From Synchiropus splendidus (lineage: Eukaryota; Chordata; Actinopteri; Syngnathiformes; Callionymidae), in assembly GCF_027744825.2 (NCBI RefSeq), contig NC_071336.1, forward strand, positions 18,632,501 through 18,696,500: a stretch of 64,000 nt of DNA. The letters run 5' to 3'. How positions within the stretch are numbered: position 1 is the first letter of the stretch; each line of letters begins with the position of its first letter. The notes beneath the pieces are model-generated. The model ran no database searches and was not told the DNA's origin. It saw nothing but the letters and a program-made list of their open reading frames with translations. Made by a program: the position numbers and the translations under genes. Below, one piece after another: positions 1 through 11,755 of the stretch.

Positions 1-3000
1 AATCGACGAGGCTGTCTCAAAGTCTGACTTTTAATGCAGGAGTTTGACTCCTGAGGCATTTCTTTCCCAAAAGCAGCCATCCTTCCGGGGTCTGAAAACT
101 CGACCCCGTGGTGAGAATCAGGGGTTTCAGTTCGTCCTGTTACATACTGAGGCACCTGCTACATGTGAGGGAGAGATTCCACTATGGCTGTTTGGTTTAT
201 CTTGTGGGAATTCATTCTTGTGTCTTGGCTGAATATTCAGACATTAAAATTGTTTAAAAAAAAAACAAGTGCTTTTTGCTGCTTAAAAGAAAAATATATT
301 TTCCATATTTTCAACTTTATCTTAACTCATATTCGCACAACAAACTGCGGGCCATTTATCCCCCTGCATTGAGATTCCTGCACAGCCCTTTCTGGACCAG
401 ACTTCATTTTTCACCCATTTCAATTTATGTAAAGGCATATAGTCACCTCTTATGTACTTGTGAATTACTTTTTTATTTTAGCATTATTTGTTTTTAAGAG
501 GGAGTTTTATGTAAATTAAGTCCTGTGTGAAAATGTTTTCAATGTTTCTACTTTGAATTTGGATGGCACGTATTTATATGAAAGTCAAATCCATTTCAGT
601 TTCACTTCTCTGTGCTGCAACCTGACATGTTCCTCCCACCGCCTGAGGTTTCCTTATCTCGCCAGAGACACTTATTGACCCAACAGGTTTCCTGATCTGC
701 GTGTTACATAATGTCTGTGGGCAGAGTGAGTGCAGCCGATCCCATGTCAGGACCAGGAGGTTAGCCACTGCTATGATGAGCCACACCAAACCCTACCATA
801 ATAAGTGCACGCTCTCTGGGCCCGGACAAACAGAGCTGGAATTGTTCACGTTGGCACTATTGTTTTGTGAAGAGCCAAATTCCTCAGTAATGGCTGCTGC
901 GACTGCCGCTCATGTGACCGCTGGTTTCTTTCCTCAGGGCCAATGGACGCTTCATTGTTGTGACTTAAAGAGCCAGAGGGCGTCAGGGAAGCTAATTGGG
1001 TGGAGTCTGTCTGGACTCACAGACTCCCGGCTCTCGCTGGAGCTCATCGGCGTCACACGCCCGCACCTCCTCTGCTACACACCTCCAGCACGTGAAAACA
1101 GTCATCACGACAGGATTATCAGTGAAGCGGTCACAGTCTGACCAGTAGCAATTACATACCGATATTATATTCATCTGTTGCTCACTCCTCTTTATTATTT
1201 TAAGTCACTGACCAGTTTGTGCTGAGTCAGGGTGACGAAAAACAGAGCTGCTTTTGCTTGTCTACTTTTACATTTGTTGTGCTACAACCAGCGTAGCTTT
1301 AGCAATGCTTTTAAATAGTCAACCCTTGAGGTTTGGGACTTACTGAGCCACGATCCTGAGAATCAACCCGGCAAGTAAAAGCCTTCACTTTGGGTTATTG
1401 CTCAAAATAGCTTTATTATTGGGTGTACCAACCTCTAGATGATGGCGGTGGGGTCACTAATAATTGGCATGCTTGTGATGAAAACGGCTGAATTGAAGTG
1501 GACTTTCAAGAACCAAGTGGTTTTACTGTGATTATTATGAGTATTGAGAGGGGTGAATAGTGTGGCTTGTTGGGCTGGTGAGTTCAATTTTAGGTCCGAC
1601 GAACATGAAAGGCTAAATTGACTGACTTTAAATCATGTGATCATCGCTGGACGAAGATAAAACCTACCCTGAATCCAAGCCTCACTCATATTGTCATTGA
1701 GAGTTTCGTGTACTTAAAAACTATGAAGATAAAAGTCCCTCTTTCACGTGTTTGGGAGGTGAGACTGGAAAAGCAAAGGTTTGTAATTTCGCTTGAGGAA
1801 ATCATTAAATCAAGAATCAGATGTTTCCTGTTTCTATGTGAAACCTTGCCAGTCGTGGATTCTTCGGTTAACTTGACTGCTGCTGTGACATGAGTGGCTT
1901 AATCACACTCATTGATGGGTGAAGATGAGCCCCCTATTGACCTGATAATAAGTTTCTGATCTTAAGAAAACATCCATGAGTAAGTAAATGAGTTGTGTGA
2001 TTCTTGTGCAGACGTGTTTCTTCTTTCTTTGGAAACTCTGATGTTACTTCCTGTGTACACAGTCACGTACACTTCTATGGAAATGCAAATGCGGTTATTA
2101 CTCCCAAAGCAGATGAGATCATGAAAACCAGGACACCCGTATCGATCGTTTTGCTTTTTGTTCATTTTCAAATCCGAACAATGAGGGGCTGCGGGGACAG
2201 AACGGGGCTATTTGGAGTGTCATTCAGCCAGATGTGCTTGTTTGTACTCAGAGGGGGGACGCCATGATTCGGGCCCTTAGGCTCATCAGGCAAGTGAGAA
2301 AGCACCTCTATTAGCAGGAGAGAATTAGCATAGCATGTGTACACAGCCAGGGGCGTCGGTGGTGTAGGAAGTTAGGATGATACCAGGGGACCCACAGTGA
2401 CATACGCCTCGAAACTAAACAGTCAAGGCCTAAATGAAATCCAATAGATCTCATGTGCCTCCAATTAGAGGCTGAACGGACGCGCGCACCATGTGAGGGG
2501 AGTAGGCCTCTTCCAGTTAGAGTTAAACACCTGTATTGACACAGGCAGCAAGCTTCGCTCCAGCGTCCCACTTCCAGCTGAGTGAGAATGCAGAACGTTC
2601 TGACGCACTGTGGGCTGCCGAGCGGAGGAGGGGAGGGCGGGTGACTCCACGGCTTCTGCAGAAAAGTATTTGCACTCTTGTAGATCCCAACAGTGATTGC
2701 AACACGCAAGAATTCAAAGCACCTTCAGGCGGACACGGCCAGCACCAAAACCACGGCGCTTGTCTTCAGTTCTTTCAACTCCTTATTGCGTAATGCTGAA
2801 CTTTTGAAATAGGGTGAGCTTTCTCCTTCACCTATCTGCAGTCTTCATCACCTGATTTCATTTCAAACTTTTTGTCATGTCGACGTCCTGAGTGTGTAGT
2901 TGTTGAAGCAGAAATAAGGGAGTGGAGATCATGAAAACAGATGAGTTCAAAACGCGATTATACAAAGTAATGAACGCAACAAGTTGGAGTGTGAGTGAGT

Positions 3001-4750
3001 GGCGGGGGGGAGGGGATGGAGGGGGTCTGCCAGGGCTGCTCTGTGACTGCATGAAAGGGATGCTAAAAAAGGACAGTAGTGTGACCTGCCATCATGTGTG
3101 ATTCAGAGCGGGGGTCTCAAACTGATCAACAAAAGGGCCATTGTGGGTGCAGGTTAGGATTGGTCGTAGCTGTTGACTCATTGTGGCTCACTTGAGAGCC
3201 AGCTCATGCAGATAGGTTAGGAGACAAGGTTAGGGAGGCCATTCACAGATGGTTTGAACTCGCAAGGAGTTTAAAATGGAGGCAGCAGGTAGAAGACAAG
3301 AGACAAACTTTGGGGGTGATGTGGTAAAGGAGGACATCTTGGGAGCACAAGATACAAGTGGTGCTTCATTCCATACTCTGATATTCGTTTCAGTTTGTTC
3401 TAGACTTCAAGTCCACTAAAACTGCCTTCAAACACAAGAAGCGCTCTCACCACGTGCTACTGTTGACACACAAAGAGCTTTTCTCAAAATCAAAAGGATG
3501 ACGCTCCGTGTCATCAAAGTGATTCAGTTGATTTGATTCTCCAAAAGACACAGAAGCATCTTTGGATTACTTTAAGGAAGCTGTTGTTTCTACTGAAACT
3601 GAACTTCACTTGTGTTTCTGTCAAACTTTTGGTGTCATTGTTGTCATTGAACTGGAGCTGCACTGTGTGACGCCACCACCCACGTCACTGTGGCGCAAGA
3701 TCTGGCCTAAGTGACTAGTGTCTGCTGATGGGAAACTGTCCACTTCATTGGAAACTTCACATAAGAAAATTTTACCATCATAATGACAGCGCTGTTTCTC
3801 CTTTTCCCTGGCCACTTGAGCTGAAGAATCCTACAACAGCTTGAGTCCATTCAGTCTTTTGTCCTGGATCAGTCACATGCTCCCCTAGAGCTGGAAAGGG
3901 AGGCGCTGAAACTACCTTTATGGTGTCATGTGGAAGCAGTCAGTCTACTCTGAGTCTCCCACGGATGCATTAGCTCTACTAGCTAGGCCAGGGAAACTAT
4001 ATACAGTGCTTAGAGGGGGCATTCTTAAATCAGGAGTTGCTGGTTCCCATCACTGTCTTTACCATCTAGTACGTGATGAAGAAGGAGGTTAGTGTCAGTT
4101 ACTTCAAAACTACTTTCTACTGAGACCAGAACACTACAGAAGCACCTGGGAATTGAAAAAGTCTCCATTTTTGGTACACTCTAGTTTGATGTCAGCTTCG
4201 CAACACAACATTAAACTTGTTTCAAAAGAACATCGCCAGACGCCTTGTTATTTTTACTTCCAGTTTCTTCAATCTTTTGCTAATAAAAAAATATTTGGAT
4301 TTCTTTTCATCTTTAAGTTGTAATTTAATAATAATATATGACTTTTCCTTTTTGAATTTTATTTTATCTGTTGTTAATTTGTTCAGTTGAAATCCAATTG
4401 TGTTTTTATGTGTTATTGTTACTTGGCTACAATTTTAATATGTAGTGTTTGTCTTTAAAGTCTTTACAGTTGAATTTCCCCACTCTAGGAATAATAAAGG
4501 TTATGTAGTTTATTGTTTTGTCTGTCTTGTGAATCGATTTTTTTTTTTTTTTGAGTGGCAGCAACCTGCGGTTGCTAGTTATATTTTCCCCAAACTTTTC
4601 ACAGTGACTACCGCCTTCCTACCTCAGGGAATCTACTACTCAGCTGACCTCATTTTTACTTTAACTTGAACATGATTTGGTTGCGCATTGTTCTTAGTAG
4701 ATAATAACGGCGATAACAAGTCAATGTTCGGGTATCAATCGAGTAACTGA
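1..4750. other. Upstream intergenic DNA, no gene seen
   Basis: No reading frame here looks like a conserved protein, and the open frames are short and overlap on both strands. The DNA is mostly non-repetitive and moderately AT-rich, with a T run at about 4538-4551. It is the 5' flank of csrnp1 and may hold distal regulatory DNA, but I can point to no specific element before the promoter. Confidence 0.6.
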
Positions 4751-4759
4751 CGAGCGTGC

Positions 4760-5083
4760 GTGAGGCAGGTTGTCGTCTGTGGGCATAGTCACGCAGACCG
4801 GAAGTAGCGTGGGCCGACTCCGCGCGTGTCACCGCCTGCGTCACGCCGGGAGGGAGTTTTCCACTGACGGAAAAGCCAGAGCTCCGAGTCAGTCGGCTCA
4901 GACAAGAGAGACGCTTCAGCTGGTGTGGAGCTCCGTGTGGACCCACCGAGACAAAAGCACCGAGAGCTTCCACTCACGATCGCAGGCTCTTCTTTTTCTC
5001 CGCCTGTCGTTTTGTGTCGTTTGGATTAAGAGCTGATCCTGGAGCAGCGTTTTCCCGATGGTGATCGGATACTTGACCTGGTG
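4760..5083 (+). other. csrnp1: csrnp1 promoter-proximal DNA and non-coding exon 1
   Basis: This CpG-richer block ends in a good splice donor (CTGGTG then GTGAGT, intron from 5084). A perfect ETS/GABP-type site, CCGGAAGT, lies at 4798-4805. I see no TATA box at a fitting distance, so the transcription start is not fixed and the left border is approximate. Joining 5083 to the acceptor at 11738 gives a leader that runs into the csrnp1 start codon. The first ATG in the block is at 5058 and opens a short upstream ORF that stops across the junction. The assignment to csrnp1 rests on position, orientation and the splice signals. Confidence 0.6.
4798..4805 (+). promoter_or_regulatory. ETS/GABP-type promoter site
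   Basis: The octamer CCGGAAGT is a full match to the ETS-family core common near starts of TATA-less vertebrate promoters. It lies about 285 bp before the end of the proposed csrnp1 exon 1. Binding is not shown by the sequence alone. Confidence 0.4.
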
Positions 5084-8000
5084 GTGAGTCCCAACACACA
5101 AATGTCGGCTTATTTAAATGACTACGGTGGACACAAGCCCGTCACGTTGGATCGTTGACACTGTGTAACAATGTATTTTCGAGTCTCTCTTTTAGTCAGT
5201 GGCTATTTTTGGTGCTGATCGGAGTAGATATTGTGCGTTTGGACGAAACTTTGCGACTTTTAATTATTTTATATGTTTATATATATTGTGTTTATTCAAA
5301 TTTTTTTGGGAGATGCGTCCTTATTTGTCAATCTTGCAATTAAAATGTAATAATAAAGGCATGTTAATTTAACAAAAATCGGAACAAAACGATTTCATCC
5401 GCTTATTGATTCTAATATTGATCCAATCAAGCGCCGGTGTGTGCTTCAATAACTCACGCAAAATTGTCTCTCACATACACACACACACGCGCGTACGTAT
5501 GCACACACTCACATGTCTTATCCATATTCCAAAAAAAAAGCTGTATTTAAGCTGTAGTGAAGTTTGGATGAGGCGCTCTTTGTGTATCCGGAGTGGTGGT
5601 GTTCGGCTCTCGTGCGCCTCCTGAAGGCACAACATCCGAACATACAGCTGACTGTCATTACCATTGATCAGCGGCCACACGAGTCTCTCCCAACCTGCCC
5701 CGACGCCGCAAAACACCGGCTACACTTTTAAATAACCATCTCAAATTCTCTTCGCTGTTGTGCACCATGTGTCGCTGCGTTACCGTATTGTCATTGCTGA
5801 AGCGCAACATTGATCGCCTCAGCGTGTGAATCTCAGCACCATGTGTCTGAAGCGCATCGATACACTTCATTTATTGTGTGTTTTTTATATAACGATGGTG
5901 GTCATTCCGAGGTAGTCGGGTGGTGTAGCCGTCCCCATTCTGAGAAACCAATTGAATGTCTCTAGCGCGACCTCATCCGGATCATTTATGGAATCATGTT
6001 TTCTGGAATTAGAGCTGAATGATCCTTTGTCTGTAGAGCTGCTGGTTTTCTGTGTCTCCCGAGGAATGTCACTCACCTTTTTTTTTTATTAAATATGCGC
6101 AAGATTGCAAGCTCTCATTTTATTATTTAGTTTTCTGTGAAGAGCCCAGTCACCAATTAGAGGAGCCCTGACCAAAGCTCCTCGTCCATCCTGTAACCTT
6201 GTGGCGCCTGCAGCTGTCAGATAATGTGGATGGTCACTTCCTGTGCTCTGCAGTGTGTGTGTGCGCGCATTTCACAATCTGTGGAGGCATTGTAATACTT
6301 CAGTTTTCTGCAAGAGGCATTGGCAGTGGGGTTCAGATGAGGTTGCCTTTGCGCCCTGCTTCATTTTGGTCACGCAGGTTGGCCCCACTCTTTTGTGCTG
6401 GGAGACGTGAGGGGGCGAGGCGGGCGATAGGAGTCTGCTCTCAGCGCAGCAGTGGTGGGTTCCCATCTGCTTTGTCCTGTCTCAGACTAGAGCACGACCT
6501 CTCATCCCTAAACTATCCCCTCCCTTCCTCCACACACATCAACGGTGCATATTTGTGGTGCATAAATGGTTTGGGGAAAAAAAAAATCTTTTTTTAAGGG
6601 AACAGGTAGAGTTTTATCTGCAGCAATCCCAGAGGTGCCCAGCAGACTGGCTGGTCGGCTAGTACTAATTTGTCAGTCCTCTGATGGCAGTTCAATGAAA
6701 ACACGCGGCACAGTTGAGCTTTATTAATGTCGAGCCGGTTCAGCCTTGAGGAGACAATGAATGGTTTAGAAGAGCTTTAAAAGATGTGAATGAAACTGTT
6801 TACATAATTACTGAAGAGAAAAAAGTACATGATCGGAATAATCACTCTTGAGTGTTGTCGGAAGAAAAGAAAAAAAAAACCCACCCTCTTTAGTGACGTT
6901 CATTACGCTCTACTCTAAACAGCGCTGTAGTAACTAATATTGACTTGCTGCTGGAGAGGCTTGAACCATCCGAGCGAGAATGAGCAAAACTCACGCCGGC
7001 AATTCAAGTTTGGCCACAGAAGAGATTAATGGCAGCCGAGGGCATGTGAGGTCCACGTGCAAGCTAATACCCTGTCAGGTGTGGCTGCGGAAAGGTAGCG
7101 TCTGCTCTCTGTGTTGCCTCAAGGGACCCCGACTTTCCAGCGCTTAGTAGCAGAAAGCACATCTGGCTTAGATAAAGCCTGTGTTCTTCTCCCTCCATTA
7201 CAGTCGGAGCGACTCTGCCAGGGTGGAATTCCTGTGGCTGGGAGACATGACATTATTTATTTGTTTTGTACGTTCCTCTCCTCCTTCTTCCCACTACCTC
7301 TCCTTTTTGGAATCATGGGTCAAATGGAGAGGAACAGAATGTTTCTGTGGCACATGCAGAGCGAGCTGCAGCAAGAACAACAGGCTCATAGAGGAGAAAA
7401 CAGGAGCTGGATCTGCTTTGTTTCGGCAAGTGGCGCACTTCTGGACTACAGTTTATGGGGGGGAATAAGAGGTCCTTGCAAATGAGCTAGACTTTCCTCT
7501 GCTGCCACACTCCAAAGCACAAATAAACTCACAGTTAAGGAACAATAGTAGAGAAGTCAATAGTCATTTAAAGAGTGCTTGATCTTGCATTTCCTTTCAA
7601 CCCTTAAGATGCCATGTTGCCGGGGAAGGCTCCAGCTCCAGCCACTCCATTAAGGTATTAGCAGTTGAAAAATGATCCAGTAAACAAGGATGTCCTGCAG
7701 TGTTTTCTCATCAGGAAAAAGTGAAATTCTGCAATGTCTGGTCAAAGACGGTGTAGAAGGAAGGAAAGCAGCTAAATTCAAATCACTTCCTGACTGTAAT
7801 TGACTTTCAACACGTCAATTATTATGTGAAGGAATTCCAAGTCAGTAAATGGTTCTTAAAACCGGAAAAAAAATGGCTTCAAAGTTGGTCACTGACAACT
7901 AACTTAAGAAGCCAGGGTGGGCAGACAAATGTTCCGACACCCCTAAAGTAACAGCATGACCGCTCCTAGTGAAGTATTCCTGTTGGGTCTTTTTTCCTCA

Positions 8001-11000
8001 GAAGGTTCCAGCAGCTGGACCTGTCATGTCCTGACGCACTCGCTGCTGCGCAAGAGCTAGAGCGCGGCCCGCCGTCACCGTGATGGCTCTGATCAATTAC
8101 CTACAGTCTCAGTTACGGAGCTGGAAGAGAGCGGCGTGACGCCTGCAGGGGCGGCGAGCCCAGACATGCTTCCACACACACACAGGAAGACTCCCGGACT
8201 CATCATTATCGCATTTTATGAGCACTCAACTCCGTCGGTCAGTCGTTCAGAGGCTGCGCCGGCTTGTCAGTGTGCCATGTAAACGCTCTCCGCTGGCTCG
8301 GAGTAGCTGTCACTGCAAAGCACACACGCTGCTATCAGCTGCAGAGGAGCTGGACACTGTGCAAAAGGACAAAGTCCAGCGTGACATGTCCTACCGGCCT
8401 GTGGGCCAGACGAGGGCAGCCTGAACAGGCTGTGACAGGCGGAGTCTCCTTGGTGGAGCGTTACTCTTAATTGACTAGTCTTTTGTTTATGTCATCGTAC
8501 ATGGCAATAACACATCTAAATAACAAAGCAATGGGCCTCTAGATCAGACGAAGTGAGTCAAGAGGTTTCCTGTTTTATAGTTATAATTATAGTTGCATTA
8601 ATCGATTTGATCCTTTGATTCAATGTTGAATATTTTTAGTAGTATTATAACATTCAAATTGCATGTGTCATATACACCTGAGACGTCCTGTAGAAGTGGC
8701 ATTGGACATGGATGTGCAACCTGTGGCTGCAGATGTGCTCACGATGCGTTCAGTGCACCGCCCTGCGCTGTATGAGGTGTAGCTAGCAAAGCAAAGCCAG
8801 TATGTCAGCGTATATCGCAGCTTTTAAAACCAGTTCTATAGTTGATGAATGTGTTTTAATTAAACCCAGCCACTGGGTTGTTGCTGGAGGAGTGTTAGCG
8901 GTTCACATTGCCGCTAGCAGAACCCCCCTGACATCCCTCCAGAGCTGACTGGCGCTTCTGTGACAAATCTTCCTTGGCGGAGATTTATCTTCACAACACC
9001 TGACTGCTGGCTGGGGAGCACCTCGGCGGAAGCATCCTTTATCTGCCTGCCTGTGTGCGCTTGATGGAATGACAGTGATGCATAATTTAGTGTGCGTTGA
9101 AAACATGCTACGCTCCCTCTCTCGCTCAGCTGTCTGATCGCATCAGTTTAGAGCCGACGCTCACCGGCTTTGCTTCTTTGGCAACTCATACTTTCTCTTT
9201 TTTTCCCCCCACACTTCCTTAGGCCTCTTCACGTGACCTGGTCCACGTGCATACAAAATTCTGTTGGTCACATCACACCCCAAGACAAAGAAGTCTATGA
9301 CAAGCACTGGATCAAAACAGTTTTAAGACTTCTTCGTTGCACGTTCTTTAGGGTCATTCCCAGTTCCCATGTCCCAGTTCTGACCTCAAACTGGAGTTTT
9401 TAGGGAACTGGGAATAGTCATTCTTGTGTTAAATTCTTCACCTGTTGCAGTGCATTATGGGAGTCTAAGTATGAGCGGTGGGAGTGCGTAATAGACGCTA
9501 TGAGATGATGTCATGGGCCATCATTGACCAAACATGGCCTTCAATTTGAGCTAAAAAAAAATCAATTTATTCAGCAATGCACACAGACTTTTTGCCATAA
9601 GTTAACAAGCTTTCCCCACTTTTCCTTGAAAGCAGCGCTACATCCTTTTACAATAAAACATCGAAACTGTGCTCGTGACAACTTGCAGTGAGGAGAAAGA
9701 TCTGCATGTTCCACTCTCACTGCTCCGACTCTGCTTGTTCTGAGAAGCTCCAGATTGAATAGCCACCTTCCCCTCGCCCGGATTAACCTCTTGCCATTGT
9801 TTCTGCCCGTTGAACAGGATTAACAAATCAATGTGTCAGGTAGACTGCAGTCAAGAGACAATGACCCAGTTCTGACACCGCTGCCCCTACCTCGTCTCTC
9901 CTCCCCCTCCTTCTGGCTCGCTGCAGCTTTTAATTAAAAAGACTTTGCTTAGCTGGCGCGATGCTCTCCCTCGAGGAAGCCCCACAGCTTGGTTTTTAGA
10001 TTCTTACCAGGGAGATACAAAAAGGTGCACCCGTTTGTCTCGGCCATTTAAAATACATATGTTGGGCACAGATGCTGTGTGCAGGTGTTGAGACATTTGG
10101 AGATGATTTTCCGCATGAGCGGTTTAATAATTGAAAAAAAAAAACCCACACTGGACTTGTCAGCTTTTTTCGTGAGCTGGGTTGACCTAGTGCAAGGTGA
10201 TTCATTCATCATACGTTCACAGGGGACAGCAGTATCTGACTGCAGCAATAACAATAACTCCCCCTATATGCCCCCACACACACACACCCTGAACACAAAG
10301 GTGACTTGCCCTTGACTGTGGCAGCTCCTTCATCCCTGTCAAAAGGCTGGTGCTGCTGGTGGGAGGACTAGCTTCTGCATAATTGTGTCCTGTTGCATCT
10401 TCTATATGACTCTCCCGCTTTCACTCGTGCAACACGCTGATGAGACAAAACTGGCAAGTGTGTCACTCATGACTCCATAGCCCCAAACCAGCAACTGAAA
10501 TATAAAATCTTGATCGCATTTTGATAATCTATATATTGATATTTTTAATATGAGGAGCATGTGCTGGTGTCATTGCACATTGGGCAACTTTTACGCTGAG
10601 TAACAAAACCAGTTTTGGATTGTTGTTTGCAGCAGGTGTGCAAGTCCCTCTATGGCGTCCAATCCCATAATATGCTGCAACCACTTAAGCTTAAGTGGTG
10701 CTATCCTTTTATATATGGTGATTATTGAACTTTCCATAATGCACCCCATCGCATACACAAGTAGCGGCTTGATATTGTTCTGACTTCTTATCTCATTTGA
10801 CTCGACAATCTGTTTCGGGAAACTTCATCTTTCTTCGCCGGGTGACACAATAATGTGCAGGCACTCAGACAGCAAAGTGTAAACCTTTTCTTTTACCCTT
10901 TAAATGATTCATGTCGGCAGCTCCTGCTCTTACGCCGCGCGTCCTCCTGAGGTTGATTTGGTCGAGAGTGTCATGCATTGATTTGGAATTTAGAAGACGA

Positions 11001-11737
11001 CCATCACACATATTCAGCCGCCTCTTTGAGGACCGAACAATAAACGGGGGTCCGCTCTTCTGCAGAGCTTTGACTGGATATCATCTGTCTGTCGGCGTGT
11101 CCGTCGCTCTGAAAGGATTGATTGTTTTTATCGCTGAAGCAGCGGCTCCTCTCATGGGAGCTCTGAAAGAAAGCATTCAGGAGTTGTGTAACATAAAATC
11201 TCGACCACGAGAAGCTGGAAATGTTCACTCAGAGGAGCATGTGAGAACATTAAATGCCAGCGGCAACGTGCTTGTCCGGTCGAGAGGGCCTGGACCTGGG
11301 AGTAGATTTTTGTCGGCCCACGACTTGATCCCTTGTCTGATCAATGAAGCTCAGCTGATCCGGAATGTGAATTGTTTTCTCATGTGACCGGATCTGATTG
11401 ATCACTCTGTGTGAATAGTGTCTGAATTATAAGGCAATGAAATCACAATATCTTTAGCACTGTGTCATGTGTCATCTAGCTAACTGAAGGGCGCAGTGAC
11501 TGTATATAGACTAGCGCTTCTGCCAAGTTTGACCTTGGGTGCCCTCTCATGAACTGGTGACCAGATCAGGGTGCCTCTCACCTCAGGTAGCAGTGGATCT
11601 CTATTAAATAAGCGGAAGAAAACATTACTAAAATTGGCGAATGAAGAACTTGACGAAGATCCTTCTGAATTCTTGTGAATTTCAGAGCAATTGTGTGTCT
11701 GGAATAGCAATTAAATCTCCCCTTTTCTCTTCCTCAG
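5084..11737 (+). other. csrnp1: csrnp1 intron 1 (6.65 kb)
   Basis: The intron is bounded by GTGAGT at 5084 and a pyrimidine-rich acceptor TTCCTCAG ending at 11737. It contains no recognisable coding exon; the longest open frame (about 10911-11387) has no recognisable domain. Contents seen: a CA-rich stretch near 5477-5515, a GC-rich block at about 8020-8180, a (CA)n run near 10274, a perfect 20-bp palindrome at 10680-10699, and complex low-repeat stretches (about 6690-7080 and 9880-9970) that could be conserved non-coding elements. The last point is a guess without an alignment. Confidence 0.6.
10680..10699. repeat. Perfect 20-bp palindrome, two NK2-like half sites
   Basis: ACCACTTAAGCTTAAGTGGT is identical to its reverse complement over 20 bp. 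Each arm carries CCACTTAA, the core recognised by NK2-class homeodomain proteins (TTAAGTGG on the other strand). It lies in csrnp1 intron 1. The symmetry is seen directly; a regulatory role is inferred. Confidence 0.55.
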
Positions 11738-11755
11738 ATTGTTCACGCTAGCGCC

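Noticed and set aside
10911..11387. 158-codon frame inside csrnp1 intron 1
   Set aside because: No conserved features; the DNA is well explained as intron.
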